Shown: positions 1-8,377, numbered from the stretch's first letter. The stretch: DNA of 46,692 nt from an uncultured Collinsella sp. (GCA_900759335.1 CAAEUX010000081.1:1-46692); one strand, 5' to 3'. Numbers and translations: made by a program. The notes: generated by a model not told the origin, from the sequence alone.

Positions 1-1
1 G

Positions 2-61
2 AGGAAGCGGCTCAGGGCGATATACGCCGTGATGCGCGACCGGGTGCCCTACCGGGAGTAG
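2..61 (+). CDS. C-terminal fragment of a probable IS110-type transposase (partial at window edge)
   Basis: The second reading frame is open from the window edge to a TAG at 59-61 and gives 19 residues ending in AIYAVMRDRVPYRE. A short tail with a tyrosine-alanine, methionine-arginine-aspartate and a proline-tyrosine-arginine near the end is typical of IS110/IS116/IS902 transposases. Most of the gene lies outside the window, so the family call rests on this tail alone. If correct, an insertion sequence ends beside the pdx genes. A strong stem-loop follows 46 bases later. It could instead be another basic protein. Confidence 0.4.
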   Translation, partial: RKRLRAIYAVMRDRVPYRE

Positions 62-107
62 CCCCGACGGTTGACAAAACTATAGGAACACCCAACGATT
101 GCATAGC

Positions 108-175
108 ATGAGAGTGGATAATCTCCCGGTTTGAGTCTGCATTCAAGCTCAAAGTGGGAGATTATCCACTCTCAT
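108..175. terminator. Long stem-loop between the transposase tail and pdxT, possible terminator or palindromic repeat
   Basis: Positions 108-127 are a perfect 20-base inverted match to 156-175. After two unpaired bases on each side the stem resumes for six more pairs (130-135 with 148-153), leaving a 12-base loop. The plus-strand side continues into ATTTTGTTTGTTG, which fits termination of the upstream transposase. The minus-strand side, reached after pdxT, has no T-run. The stem is longer than a terminator needs, so it may also be a mobile or repeated palindrome. Confidence 0.55.
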
Positions 176-196
176 TTTGTTTGTTGATTTCGATGC

Positions 197-784
197 CTAC
201 ATTTGTAGAAACATTTCGTGGAGGCGGGTGTCTTCGTCGAGTTCGGGGTGGAAGGTTACGCCGAGCTGGTTGCCCTGACGGGCGGCGACGATACGGCCGT
301 CGACTTTCGCTAAAGCCTTGGCGTCGCCGTGGACCTCGACGATGCGGGGCGCGCGGATAAACGTCAGCGGCACCTCACCGTCGATACCGCCTACCTGCCC
401 CTTGGTGCGAAAGCTGCCGAGCTGCCTGCCGTAGGCATTGCGCTCGACAAGTACATCCATGGTTGCCAAACGCGGCGTGCCCTTATCGTCATGGGCGGCA
501 AGATCGTGAGCCAGTAGAATCAGGCCGGCGCAGGTGCCCAAGACGGGCATGCCTTCAGCGATACGGGCACGAAGCTCCTTGAGCATGCCCAACTCATCAA
601 GCAGCTTCCCTTGAACGGTAGACTCGCCGCCGGGAAGTACCAGACGGTCAAAGTTCTGCTTCAAATCAGCCGCCTGTCTCAGTTCAATACAACGTGCGCC
701 CAGCTCAGATAGCCTTGCCTCGTGCTCGGCAAAAGCGCCTTGGACCGCCAGCACGGCGACCGTTTGGTCTGCATAATCGCTCAT
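197..784 (-). CDS. pdxT: Pyridoxal 5'-phosphate synthase glutaminase subunit PdxT
   Basis: Class I glutamine amidotransferase of 195 residues, the normal PdxT length. It hydrolyses glutamine and passes ammonia to PdxS in the cytoplasmic PLP synthase complex. Visible family features are the N-terminal VAVLAVQGAF strand, the oxyanion-loop motif PGGEST (51-56), the nucleophile Cys85 in GTCAGL, and His179/Glu181 in the C-terminal TFHPELDED motif. The start lies 20 bases after pdxS on the same strand, so the two form an operon. All catalytic residues are intact. Confidence 0.97.
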   Translation of the reverse strand: MSDYADQTVAVLAVQGAFAEHEARLSELGARCIELRQAADLKQNFDRLVLPGGESTVQGKLLDELGMLKELRARIAEGMPVLGTCAGLILLAHDLAAHDDKGTPRLATMDVLVERNAYGRQLGSFRTKGQVGGIDGEVPLTFIRAPRIVEVHGDAKALAKVDGRIVAARQGNQLGVTFHPELDEDTRLHEMFLQM

Positions 785-804
785 GTGCGATCCTTTCTGC
801 TGGA

Positions 805-1695
805 CTAGCGCCCGCGCTCTTCCATGATAATCTCGATCTCGTCGGCGTTGATGCCCACCATGGCCTCGCCCAGGTCCTCCGAAAGCTCGGCGATGAGCTT
901 GGCATCGGTGAAGTTTGCCACGGCCTTGACGATGGCGGCGGCGCGCTTGACCGGGTCGCCGCTCTTAAAGATGCCTGAGCCGACAAACACGCCTTCGGCG
1001 CCCAGCTGCATCATCAGCGCGGCGTCGGCGGGGGTCGCTACGCCGCCGGCGGCAAAGTTCACAACGGGAAGCTTGCCCGTGGCATGGACCTCGCGCACCA
1101 GCTCGACCGGAACCTGCAGTTGCTTGGCTGCCTCAAAAAGCTCATCATCGCGCAGGGCAACAACGTCGCGGATTTGCTTTTGGATCTTGCGCATGTGGCG
1201 CACGGCCTGGACCACGTCGCCCGTGCCCGGCTCGCCCTTGGTGCGAATCATCGTGGCGCCCTCGGCAACACGGCGCAGCGCCTCGCCCAGATCGCGGGCG
1301 CCGCAGACAAACGGCACGTCAAACTGAGTTTTGTCGATGTGATAGACGTCATCGGCAGGGGAGAGAACCTCGGACTCGTCGATGTAATCGATCTCGATGG
1401 CCTGCAGGACCTGCGCCTCGACAATGTGGCCGATACGGCATTTGGCCATAACGGGGATGGAGACGGCCTCTTGGATGCCCTTAATCATCTTGGGATCGCT
1501 CATGCGCGACACGCCGCCCGCGGCACGGATGTCGGCCGGGATGCGCTCGAGTGCCATGACGGCGCAGGCGCCCGCCTCTTCGGCGATGCGCGCCTGCTCG
1601 GGTGTGGTGACGTCCATGATGACGCCGCCCTTGAGCATCTGCGCGAGCTCGCGATTGAGTTTGACGCGATCGGCCTTGCTGTTCTGTTCTGCCAT
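805..1695 (-). CDS. pdxS: Pyridoxal 5'-phosphate synthase lyase subunit PdxS
   Basis: TIM-barrel synthase of 296 residues that builds PLP from ribose 5-phosphate, glyceraldehyde 3-phosphate and ammonia supplied by PdxT. Diagnostic blocks are GGVIMDVTTPEQARIAEEAG, AVMALERIPADIR, SIPVMAKCRIGH and DYIDESEVLSPAD. The chosen ATG (MAEQNSKADR) follows AAGGGAGC at good spacing; an in-frame upstream ATG would add 14 unconserved residues. It is the first gene of the pdxST operon and diverges from pdxR, which probably controls it. Confidence 0.97.
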   Translation of the reverse strand: MAEQNSKADRVKLNRELAQMLKGGVIMDVTTPEQARIAEEAGACAVMALERIPADIRAAGGVSRMSDPKMIKGIQEAVSIPVMAKCRIGHIVEAQVLQAIEIDYIDESEVLSPADDVYHIDKTQFDVPFVCGARDLGEALRRVAEGATMIRTKGEPGTGDVVQAVRHMRKIQKQIRDVVALRDDELFEAAKQLQVPVELVREVHATGKLPVVNFAAGGVATPADAALMMQLGAEGVFVGSGIFKSGDPVKRAAAIVKAVANFTDAKLIAELSEDLGEAMVGINADEIEIIMEERGR

Positions 1696-1785
1696 GGTTG
1701 CTCCCTTGGTTGGCATGTGCATTGCTTGACGGAACATCCTATCGGGGAGCTGGGTATGGCAAAATACTCAGTTTTCGAGATAATA

Positions 1786-1829
1786 ATAAGGTCAGCTTAA
1801 TACCAGATTGAACAGCTCGATAAGGTCAG
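1786..1829. promoter_or_regulatory. Candidate PdxR operator: direct repeats in the pdxS-pdxR divergent region
   Basis: The 10-mer ATAAGGTCAG occurs at 1786-1795 and again at 1820-1829, 34 bases apart start to start. CTGGGTAT (1750-1757) and ATACCAG between the repeats form a further imperfect inverted pair. MocR-type regulators commonly bind direct repeats in the divergent region next to their own gene. The role is inferred from position and pattern only. Confidence 0.4.
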
Positions 1830-1840
1830 GTGGCAAACTC

Positions 1841-3277
1841 ATGCTTGACTACAATTTGGAAAAACGTGGTGAGGCATCGCTCTATGAGTATGTTTACCAG
1901 CAAATTCGAGATGATATTGTTGCTGGACGTATTGTGGCGGGGGAGCATCTTCCGTCTAAGCGCGCCTTTGCCAGTCATCTGGGAATCAGTGTCATTACCA
2001 TCGAGAATGCATATAGCCAGTTACTCGCTGAGGGCTATATTTGCTCAATGCCGCGTCGTGGCTACTACGCTTGCGAGCTTCCGGATGCACCGGTTTTGCC
2101 TTTGGCTTCGGAGGGCATCGACCGAGATGCCGTCTCTGTGGGCCCCAGCGAGCATGATGTCCGCGGGCGGGTCGAGCGATTCGATGCACTTTCTCCTTCC
2201 GCTTTGGAGGCGGCGCGGCTTTGGCAAAGCGCGCTACGAGCGGCGCTGACATCCGAAGACGAACGCGAAATCTTTTCGACCGCACCGGCACAGGGCACCG
2301 CTCGGCTACGACGCGCAATTGCTCATCATCTGCGTGGGACAAGGGGTATGAATGTCGACCCCAACAACATCGTTATCGGCGCAGGCGCCCAGCTGCTCGA
2401 TACCATGTTGGTTCAGTTGCTTGGAGCCGACAAGGTGTATGCCGTTGAGGATCCGGGCTATTTGCGCCTGACGCGCATCTATCAGGCTATGGGCTGCCAA
2501 GTACGACATATCCCGTTGGATGACGACGGCGTGGACCTGAGCGCTCTGCAGAAAACCGGGACCGATGTCCTTCACCTGATGCCGTCCCATCAGTATCCGA
2601 CCGGCCTTGTGACGAGCATTGCGCGTCGCTATGCGCTGCTGAGCTGGGCCGCCGAGCGACCAGATCGGTATCTCATCGAAGATGACTTTGATTGTGAGTT
2701 TCGCCTTGCCGGCAAGCCGATTCCTGCGCTCGCATCGATCGATGCCGCCCAGTCAGTTATTTACACCAACACGTTTTCGAAGAGCCTGTCATCGGCGTTG
2801 CGTCTAGCGTACATGGTGTTGCCCGATGAGCTAATGGAGCGGTTTAGGCGCAACCTTGGTTTTTACGCCTCGTCGGTGAGCTCTGTTGACCAGGTTGCTT
2901 TGGCGCGTTTACTGGAATCGGGTGATTACGAGCGACATGTGAACCGCGTGCGCGTTCGTGCTCGTGAGGCGCGTGATGGCCTGATGGCGCTTGTGCGGAA
3001 AGCGTTTCCGGCAGGGGAGGTCTCGATCGAGCAGGCAGATGCGGGCCTTTACTGTACCGTGGTTGCGGAGCGTGGAACGGGCGGAAGCTCTTTTGCGCAG
3101 GCTCTCGCGCGCTCGAGCATCCCTTTTGTCGATATCAGTGACTGTTATTGGTGTGCCGATGGCGCATCTGTCCCTGAAAACTCAACTCAAATTCTTGTCC
3201 AGTATGACGATCTGAGTCCAAAAGTGCTAACTACCTTGGAATTGCAGCTAATGGGGGGCACTCTGCAATCTAAGTGA
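1841..3277 (+). CDS. pdxR: MocR-type regulator, probable PdxR activator of pdxST
   Basis: GntR/MocR fusion regulator of 478 residues. The N-terminal 75 residues form a winged helix (LYEYVYQQIRDDIVAGRI, LPSKRAFASHLGIS, TIENAYSQLLAEGYI). The rest is a class I aminotransferase-like domain with EDPGY, the acidic EDDFDCEF motif and a probable PLP lysine at about residue 314 in TNTFSKSLSSALR. ATG at 1841 follows AGGTGG; a TTG 33 bases upstream is less likely. Divergence from pdxS indicates PLP-responsive control of the synthase genes. The final AAG-TGA codons are supplied by the terminal repeat of the element starting at 3272, so its insertion may have reset the C-terminus. Confidence 0.9.
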   Translation: MLDYNLEKRGEASLYEYVYQQIRDDIVAGRIVAGEHLPSKRAFASHLGISVITIENAYSQLLAEGYICSMPRRGYYACELPDAPVLPLASEGIDRDAVSVGPSEHDVRGRVERFDALSPSALEAARLWQSALRAALTSEDEREIFSTAPAQGTARLRRAIAHHLRGTRGMNVDPNNIVIGAGAQLLDTMLVQLLGADKVYAVEDPGYLRLTRIYQAMGCQVRHIPLDDDGVDLSALQKTGTDVLHLMPSHQYPTGLVTSIARRYALLSWAAERPDRYLIEDDFDCEFRLAGKPIPALASIDAAQSVIYTNTFSKSLSSALRLAYMVLPDELMERFRRNLGFYASSVSSVDQVALARLLESGDYERHVNRVRVRAREARDGLMALVRKAFPAGEVSIEQADAGLYCTVVAERGTGGSSFAQALARSSIPFVDISDCYWCADGASVPENSTQILVQYDDLSPKVLTTLELQLMGGTLQSK

Positions 3278-3390
3278 GTAGACTTTTAGCACTTTGGCGA
3301 CCAGGAAGTTTTGTAACAAGCTATCTACCTGCGGTTTTGAAAAGCAGGATGACCGGCCTGCTCGGGATGTTCAAAAAAGTCTACTCACTT
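3272..3390. repeat. 119-bp inverted-repeat element, copy 1
   Basis: Starts AAGTGAGTAGACTTTT (3272-3287) and ends with its exact reverse complement (3375-3390). The interior contains ACCTGCGGTTTT and a small CTGC...GCAG hairpin. Two other copies of identical length and orientation lie at 4692-4810 and 14727-14845. It overlaps the stop codon of pdxR. Fixed length, terminal inverted repeats and no coding capacity suggest a MITE-like element or a structured-RNA repeat. Confidence 0.9.
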
Positions 3391-3573
3391 GCCGCGCAAA
3401 GCTCCTGCATGAGAAAAAAATGGGGTTTTCAACAGGGCTTCGTCCAGCTCTTGGCAAGCTTTTGGCCAGTTGGGGAGGGCTGTTGAAAACTTTGCAGTCC
3501 GTTCGGCGCCATTTTTGGTGCGTTCGCGCCAATGCGTGACTGACTGGGTTGAAATTCGTGTTTTCCTGTGCCT
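3391..3573. other. Intergenic segment with a second inverted repeat upstream of the nuclease-like gene
   Basis: This 183-bp gap holds GTTTTCAACAG (3425-3435), repeated in perfect inversion at 3480-3490 with a 44-base spacer, and a smaller GGCGC/GCGCC pair further on. I see no convincing ribosome site or small gene. The inverted repeat could be an operator or a folded leader for the gene at 3574. Confidence 0.4.
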
Positions 3574-4701
3574 ATGAAGGATCTACTTTATGACATATCG
3601 GCTTTTAGGTACTGGCGTTTGCCTCCTCAAGTCCGCGCTTTGTGTCCGCCGCTTCCACGACCGGAAGAAGACCGGCAGCGATATGATCTCGCCCGCAACC
3701 CGACGGCTGCGGTCGCGCTCGGTTTTCCGTTGTATACATTGGTTCGGACGAGAAACAAACGGACTTGTCCTGCCAGCATTAGGCAGCGGCTGTTTCTTGG
3801 TGAGCTCCCCAGGGAATCCGTGCTGGAAACGGAGCATGGGTTTTTGGTTACATCTCCTCTACTGACGACATTCATCATGTCGCGGCATCTGACGGATCTT
3901 CAGCTTCTTTTGGTATTGGCGGAGATGTGTGGCTTGTTTGCGGTGTGTGCCCTGCCGGCGGCACTTGAGGCGGAGCTTTCGCGTGCAATTGATTCGGGCG
4001 CGATTTCGACAACGTTCGGTTGGGTGCGCTGCCCGTCCGAGGACGGCATCGCCTCAGATTTATGGCGTCGAGACGCTTTGGTTTTGGGCGGAGACCTTGA
4101 CCGTTTTTGTTCAGATGTTTGCGGGATGCGTTGCGGCAATAGATTTATGGCGGTATCGCAACTCGTTCCATTGGGTGCCGCGTCGCCTTTTGAGGTCGAG
4201 GCGTATTTGTTGCTTGGACTGCCGCGAGCCCTGGGAGGCGAAGGTTTTTGCGGCATAGAGCTTAATGTTGAAGTGATGCTAAACACAAGTGCTCGAGCGA
4301 TTGTGGAAAAGTCCCGTGTATATATCGACCTACTTCTTTCTTCGCCGGACGGCAGGCGACAGGTGGCCATTGAATGTCAGGGAAAGGCCTCGCACGGACG
4401 CGCAGGGGATGGCTTGCGTGACGCTGACCGCATGACGGCCCTTCAGGCCATGGGCTACGATGTACTTCTCCTGACACACAGACAGATATCCGATGAGGAT
4501 AGATTCCGCGCGATCGTTAAGGCCATATGCAGGATGCTCGATGCTGAATATCGTGATAAAAGCTCAGATGAGCAAAGGGCTGAGACATTACTCCGGTCTG
4601 AACTATTCGTTGACTGGACAAAATTGGGAGTAATCGACGGGAAGATGCCCGTTAGACACAAAACGGCTCAATCGTGGACGGCTGCGGTTCTAAGTGAGTA
4701 G
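3574..4701 (+). CDS. Uncharacterised protein with a C-terminal DUF559/VSR-like PD-(D/E)XK nuclease-fold domain
   Basis: Protein of 375 residues. The N-terminal part (DISAFRYWRLPPQVR, then SIRQRLFLGELP) resembles the unnamed AbiEi-like accessory proteins common in coriobacteria, as a general impression only. The C-terminal region from about 250 has the core of a DUF559/VSR-type nuclease fold: YIDLLL, then VAIECQGK (Glu267, Lys271), His274, DADRMTALQAMGYDVLLLTHRQI. Enzyme activity is inferred. No clear ribosome site precedes the ATG; a GTG six bases earlier is possible. The gene sits between two copies of a 119-bp inverted-repeat element and uses the second copy's terminal repeat for its last codons and TAG stop. 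It reads as less GC-rich than its neighbours, consistent with an accessory gene. Confidence 0.6.
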   Translation: MKDLLYDISAFRYWRLPPQVRALCPPLPRPEEDRQRYDLARNPTAAVALGFPLYTLVRTRNKRTCPASIRQRLFLGELPRESVLETEHGFLVTSPLLTTFIMSRHLTDLQLLLVLAEMCGLFAVCALPAALEAELSRAIDSGAISTTFGWVRCPSEDGIASDLWRRDALVLGGDLDRFCSDVCGMRCGNRFMAVSQLVPLGAASPFEVEAYLLLGLPRALGGEGFCGIELNVEVMLNTSARAIVEKSRVYIDLLLSSPDGRRQVAIECQGKASHGRAGDGLRDADRMTALQAMGYDVLLLTHRQISDEDRFRAIVKAICRMLDAEYRDKSSDEQRAETLLRSELFVDWTKLGVIDGKMPVRHKTAQSWTAAVLSE

Positions 4702-4810
4702 ACTTTTGGCACTTTGGCGACCAGGCCGTTTTGCAACAAGTCATTTACCTGCGGCTTTATAAAGCAATATGGGTGGTGTGCTCGGCAAGTTCCAAAAAGT
4801 CTACTCACTT
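4692..4810. repeat. 119-bp inverted-repeat element, copy 2
   Basis: Begins AAGTGAGTAGACTTTTGG and ends CCAAAAAGTCTACTCACTT. Both ends extend symmetrically by CT/AG to CTAAGTG...CACTTAG, compatible with insertion at a TA. The first third closely matches copy 1 (GCACTTTGGCGACCAGG), and the ACCTGCGG core is conserved. Its left end encodes the last residues and stop of the preceding gene. Confidence 0.9.
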
Positions 4811-4878
4811 AGTTTTTGACGAGAAGCCGATGCCGAAGGCGGTCCTATTTCAGGGCGTTAACAAGTTCGTGAGGCACG

Positions 4879-4909
4879 AAAAAGGCCCGAACCAATACGG
4901 TCCGGGCCT
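4879..4909 (-). terminator. Rho-independent terminator of the rubrerythrin gene
   Basis: On the minus strand AGGCCCGGACC pairs with GGTTCGGGCCT (one mismatch) around a five-base loop and is followed by TTTT. It lies 35 bases past the rubrerythrin stop. Confidence 0.85.
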
Positions 4910-4943
4910 CATCGAGCTTGAGGTTATGTCTCAGGCGGTTGGC

Positions 4944-5504
4944 TTAGCCAAAGTAGCGCTTGAGCAGGCCGGCGAAAGCCTTGCCGTGGCGGGCCTCGTC
5001 GCGAGCCATCTCGTGCACGGTGTCGTGGATGGCATCGAGGCCGGCGGCCTTGGCACGCTTGGCAAGATCGGTCTTGCCGGCGGTGGCGCCGTTCTCGGCC
5101 TCAACGCGCATCTCGAGGTTCTTCTTGGTGGAGTCGGTCACGACCTCGCCCAGGAGCTCGGCGAACTTGGCGGCATGCTCGGCCTCCTCGTGGGCAGCCT
5201 TTTCCCAGTACAGGCCGATCTCGGGATAGCCCTCGCGATGAGCGACGCGAGCCATGGCCAGGTACATACCGACCTCAGAGCACTCGCCCTCAAAGTTGGC
5301 GCGCAGGTCGGCAACGATGTCCTCAGAGACACCCTCCATCTTGGCGACGCCCACGACGTGCTCGGCGGCCCACTCGAGCTGGCCCTCCTCCTGCTTCAGG
5401 AAACGAGAACCGGGAACGCCGCACTGGGGGCACTTAAAATCCTCGGGCAGCTGGTCGCCGTCGAACTCTTCCACATAACCGCAAACGGGGCAAACAAACT
5501 TCAT
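4944..5504 (-). CDS. Reverse rubrerythrin (rubredoxin domain first, then diiron domain)
   Basis: Cytoplasmic peroxide-scavenging diiron protein of 186 residues. An N-terminal rubredoxin iron site is formed by Cys5/Cys8 (CPVCG) and Cys25/Cys28 (CPQCG). A ferritin-like four-helix domain follows, with metal-binding glutamates and histidines in NFEGECSEVGMYLAMARVA, KAAHEEAEHA and EMARDEARHG. The order rubredoxin-then-diiron marks the reversed type found in anaerobes, which reduce hydrogen peroxide with electrons from NAD(P)H via partner oxidoreductases. The ATG at 5504 follows GAAAGGATCG; an upstream in-frame extension is unconserved. It is transcribed alone. Confidence 0.93.
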   Translation of the reverse strand: MKFVCPVCGYVEEFDGDQLPEDFKCPQCGVPGSRFLKQEEGQLEWAAEHVVGVAKMEGVSEDIVADLRANFEGECSEVGMYLAMARVAHREGYPEIGLYWEKAAHEEAEHAAKFAELLGEVVTDSTKKNLEMRVEAENGATAGKTDLAKRAKAAGLDAIHDTVHEMARDEARHGKAFAGLLKRYFG

Positions 5505-5588
5505 GATTCGATCCTTTCGATCGATGGCGATTGCGCGCTCGTCCGGTCCCGTAAGGGCCCTCTCCGGACGTGCGTCTTGACGAGTTCT

Positions 5589-5616
5589 ATTATCCATAAA
5601 TGCAACCAAATGTGAA
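5589..5616 (-). promoter_or_regulatory. Candidate promoter of the rubrerythrin gene
   Basis: On the minus strand TTCACA (5616-5611) and GATAAT (5594-5589) are separated by 16 bases and lie about 85 bases before the ATG. The flanking region up to 5660 is unusually AT-rich for this window. Confidence 0.4.
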
Positions 5617-5759
5617 GCCTATTAGGAATGATTTTTAATAAAAAATTTTGAGATATGAAGATGTTGATTGATTAACGATTGGCAGGCCGTCTTTGACCGC
5701 CGCTGAGTACAATCGGGCGAGCAAATGTTGACCTATCAACAAATGAAGGAGTTTCCTTT

Positions 5760-6980
5760 ATGCATCTAGCCCGTCGTGCCTGGTGCCGAACATATCAGAC
5801 GGTTTTTCGCATTGCATTGCCGATCCTGCCCTATACCGAGCCGCGCATTTTAGAGCATGCCGAGGATGTGCCCGCGGTGCTTCAAAAGCGCTCGATCCAG
5901 AAGGTCCTTATCGTGACGGATCCCGGCATTGCCCGTCTGGGGCTCACGGCACCGCTCGAGACGGCGCTCGCATGCAGGGGGATTGGCGTTACGGTCTATG
6001 TCGAAACGCGTGCAAACCCCACGGTTTCAAACGTGGAAGAAGCGGCGTCCCTGTATCGAGAGAGCGCCTGCCAGGCCATTATCGGCTTTGGCGGTGGCTC
6101 GGCCATGGACTGTGCCAAGGGCGTGGGCGCACGCATTGCGCAGCCAAACAAGCCCATCAACAAGATGCGCGGCCTGCTGCGGATTCATCGTCGCCTGCCG
6201 CTGCTCATCGCCGTTCCCACTACCGCCGGTACGGGAAGCGAAGTCACGCTTGCGGCGGTAATTACCGATGACGGGACGCACTACAAATACCCCATTAACG
6301 ACTTTGTGCTCATCCCGCGTTTTGCAGTCCACGACCCCGAGTTTACGTGCGGCTTGCCCGCTTCCATTACGGGGCAGACGGGCATGGACGCCCTGACGCA
6401 TGCCGTTGAGGCCTTTATCGGGCGAAGCACCACGCCCTATACGCGCAAGATGGCGCGACAGGCGGTGCAGCTTATCCACGACAATTTGCTCGAGGCCTAT
6501 GAGCATGGTGACGACATGCGCGCTCGTCGCAATATGCTTTCGGCGGCGTATAAGGCGGGCGTTGCGTTTACCCGCTCCTATGTCGGATATGTGCATGCCA
6601 TCGCGCACAGTCTGGGCGGCCGATACGGAATTCCGCACGGTTTGGCCAACGCGATCATCCTGCCGCACATGCTTCGCGCTTATGGTGACGCCGCCGCCCC
6701 CAAGCTTGCCGATCTTGCTCGCATGGCGGGCATTACGCCGGCTACCGCGCAGGATAGTCTTGCGGCCGAGGCCTTTATCGATTGGGTCGACCGCATGAAC
6801 GAGGCCCTGGGAATCCCCAAATATGTCTCGGGTATTCGCCGCTCCGATATTCCGCAAATGGCGGCCCATGCCGATGCCGAGGCCAATCCCCTGTACCCCG
6901 TTCCACTTTTGATGGACCGCTCGGAGCTCGAGCATATGTACGAGGTCGTCGCGGGTGGTATGTTTGAGGACGAGAACTAG
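5760..6980 (+). CDS. Iron-containing alcohol dehydrogenase (class III)
   Basis: NAD(P)-dependent, metal-containing dehydrogenase of 406 residues interconverting an alcohol and an aldehyde. The Rossmann-like half has GFGGGSAMDCAKG (109-121) and PTTAGTGSE (153-161). The metal ligands are all present: Asp210 and His214 in GMDALTHAVEAF, His279 and His293 in VHAIAHSLGGRYGIPHG. ATG at 5760 follows AAGGAG with eight-base spacing. The aldehyde dehydrogenase gene begins nine bases after its stop, so the pair probably works in sequence on one substrate, which cannot be named from sequence. Confidence 0.92.
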   Translation: MHLARRAWCRTYQTVFRIALPILPYTEPRILEHAEDVPAVLQKRSIQKVLIVTDPGIARLGLTAPLETALACRGIGVTVYVETRANPTVSNVEEAASLYRESACQAIIGFGGGSAMDCAKGVGARIAQPNKPINKMRGLLRIHRRLPLLIAVPTTAGTGSEVTLAAVITDDGTHYKYPINDFVLIPRFAVHDPEFTCGLPASITGQTGMDALTHAVEAFIGRSTTPYTRKMARQAVQLIHDNLLEAYEHGDDMRARRNMLSAAYKAGVAFTRSYVGYVHAIAHSLGGRYGIPHGLANAIILPHMLRAYGDAAAPKLADLARMAGITPATAQDSLAAEAFIDWVDRMNEALGIPKYVSGIRRSDIPQMAAHADAEANPLYPVPLLMDRSELEHMYEVVAGGMFEDEN

Positions 6981-6989
6981 GAGGGTGCC

Positions 6990-8369
6990 ATGAACACCGA
7001 GGAAATTGCGCGCATCGTCGGCGATCAGCGCGCCCACTTTAAGACGCACGCCACGTTTGATGTCGATGCTCGACGTCGCGCGCTCGTGAGTTTACGCGAT
7101 GCGGTGCGGGCCCACGAGGCCGATATCGCTCATGCGCTCAAGACCGATTTGGGAAAGTCGCATGACGAGGCCTATATGTGCGAGATTGGCACATCGCTTT
7201 CCGAGATTCGACATCAGATTGCGCATGTGGCCCGATGGAGTCGTCCGCGCCTGCGTCCGTGCGACCTCGCTAACGCCGTGAGCGTGTGCAAAACGCAAAC
7301 CGTGCCCTATGGCGTCACGCTCATCATGGCGCCCTGGAACTATCCGTTTTTGCTGACGCTCGAGCCGCTCGCTGGCGCCCTTGCCGCGGGCAATACCGTG
7401 GTCATCAAGCCGAGCGCCTATGCTCCGGCATCGAGCGCGGTGCTCAGGCAAATCTGTGATGAGGCATTTGATCCGCGCCTGGTGACGGTTGTCGAGGGCG
7501 GGCGCGCCGAGAACGAAGCGCTGCTCGATGAGCACTGGGACAAGATCTTCTTTACCGGTAGCGTTCCGGTTGGCAAGCTCGTCATGGAGCGCGCAAGTAA
7601 AAACCTTACGCCCGTGACGCTTGAGCTGGGCGGAAAGAGTCCCTGCATCGTGGATGCGACGGCAAACTTGAAGGTCGCGGCACGGCGCATCGCCTTTGGT
7701 AAATGGCTCAACGTGGGGCAGACCTGCGTGGCGCCCGACTACCTGCTGGTCGATACGCGCGTGCACGACGAGCTGCTGGGCCTCATCAAGGAGGAGGTCC
7801 GTCGCATGTTTGGCGAACATCCACTCGACAATGAGGATTACGGACATATCGTCAACGCCAAGCATTTTGCGCGTGCGCGCGGGCTGATCGATCCCGATAA
7901 GGTCGTGCTTGGAGGTGCCGCGCGCGAGGCTTCGCTCAAGATTGAGCCGACAATTTTGGACGGCGTGGCCCCCGCTGACGCCGTGATGCAGGAGGAGATC
8001 TTCGGTCCCATCTTGCCGGTGCTGACGTTTGAGAGCCTAGACGAGGCCGAAGCGTTTATTACGGATCGTCCGACGCCGCTGGCCCTGTATATCTTTAGCC
8101 AGGATCGTGCGGTTCAGCAACGCTTTGTGCGCTACGTGCCCTTTGGCGGTGGCTGTGTCAACGACACGATCATGCACTTGGCTACGAGCCATATGGGCTT
8201 TGGCGGCATGGGCGCGAGCGGTATGGGGCAGTACCATGGACGCGAGAGCTTCGATACGTTTAGCCACAAGAAAGGTATCGTGAACAAGGCAACTTGGCTG
8301 GACGTGCCGTTTCGGTATGCGCCCTACGCAAGCTGGAAGCACAAGTTCGTGCGCATGTTTGTGCATTAG
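6990..8369 (+). CDS. Aldehyde dehydrogenase (class 3-like)
   Basis: NAD(P)-dependent aldehyde dehydrogenase of 459 residues oxidising an aldehyde to its acid. Visible motifs are APWNYPF (114-120), the general base Glu212 in LELGGKSP, the nucleophile Cys246 in GQTCVAPDY, and EEIFGPILPV. The short length and C-terminal hydrophobic/basic tail resemble the ALDH3 group. ATG follows TAGGAGGG. It is co-transcribed with the upstream alcohol dehydrogenase, suggesting oxidation of a fermentation or host-derived alcohol, or detoxification of aldehydes. Confidence 0.92.
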   Translation: MNTEEIARIVGDQRAHFKTHATFDVDARRRALVSLRDAVRAHEADIAHALKTDLGKSHDEAYMCEIGTSLSEIRHQIAHVARWSRPRLRPCDLANAVSVCKTQTVPYGVTLIMAPWNYPFLLTLEPLAGALAAGNTVVIKPSAYAPASSAVLRQICDEAFDPRLVTVVEGGRAENEALLDEHWDKIFFTGSVPVGKLVMERASKNLTPVTLELGGKSPCIVDATANLKVAARRIAFGKWLNVGQTCVAPDYLLVDTRVHDELLGLIKEEVRRMFGEHPLDNEDYGHIVNAKHFARARGLIDPDKVVLGGAAREASLKIEPTILDGVAPADAVMQEEIFGPILPVLTFESLDEAEAFITDRPTPLALYIFSQDRAVQQRFVRYVPFGGGCVNDTIMHLATSHMGFGGMGASGMGQYHGRESFDTFSHKKGIVNKATWLDVPFRYAPYASWKHKFVRMFVH

Positions 8370-8377
8370 AAAAGGGC

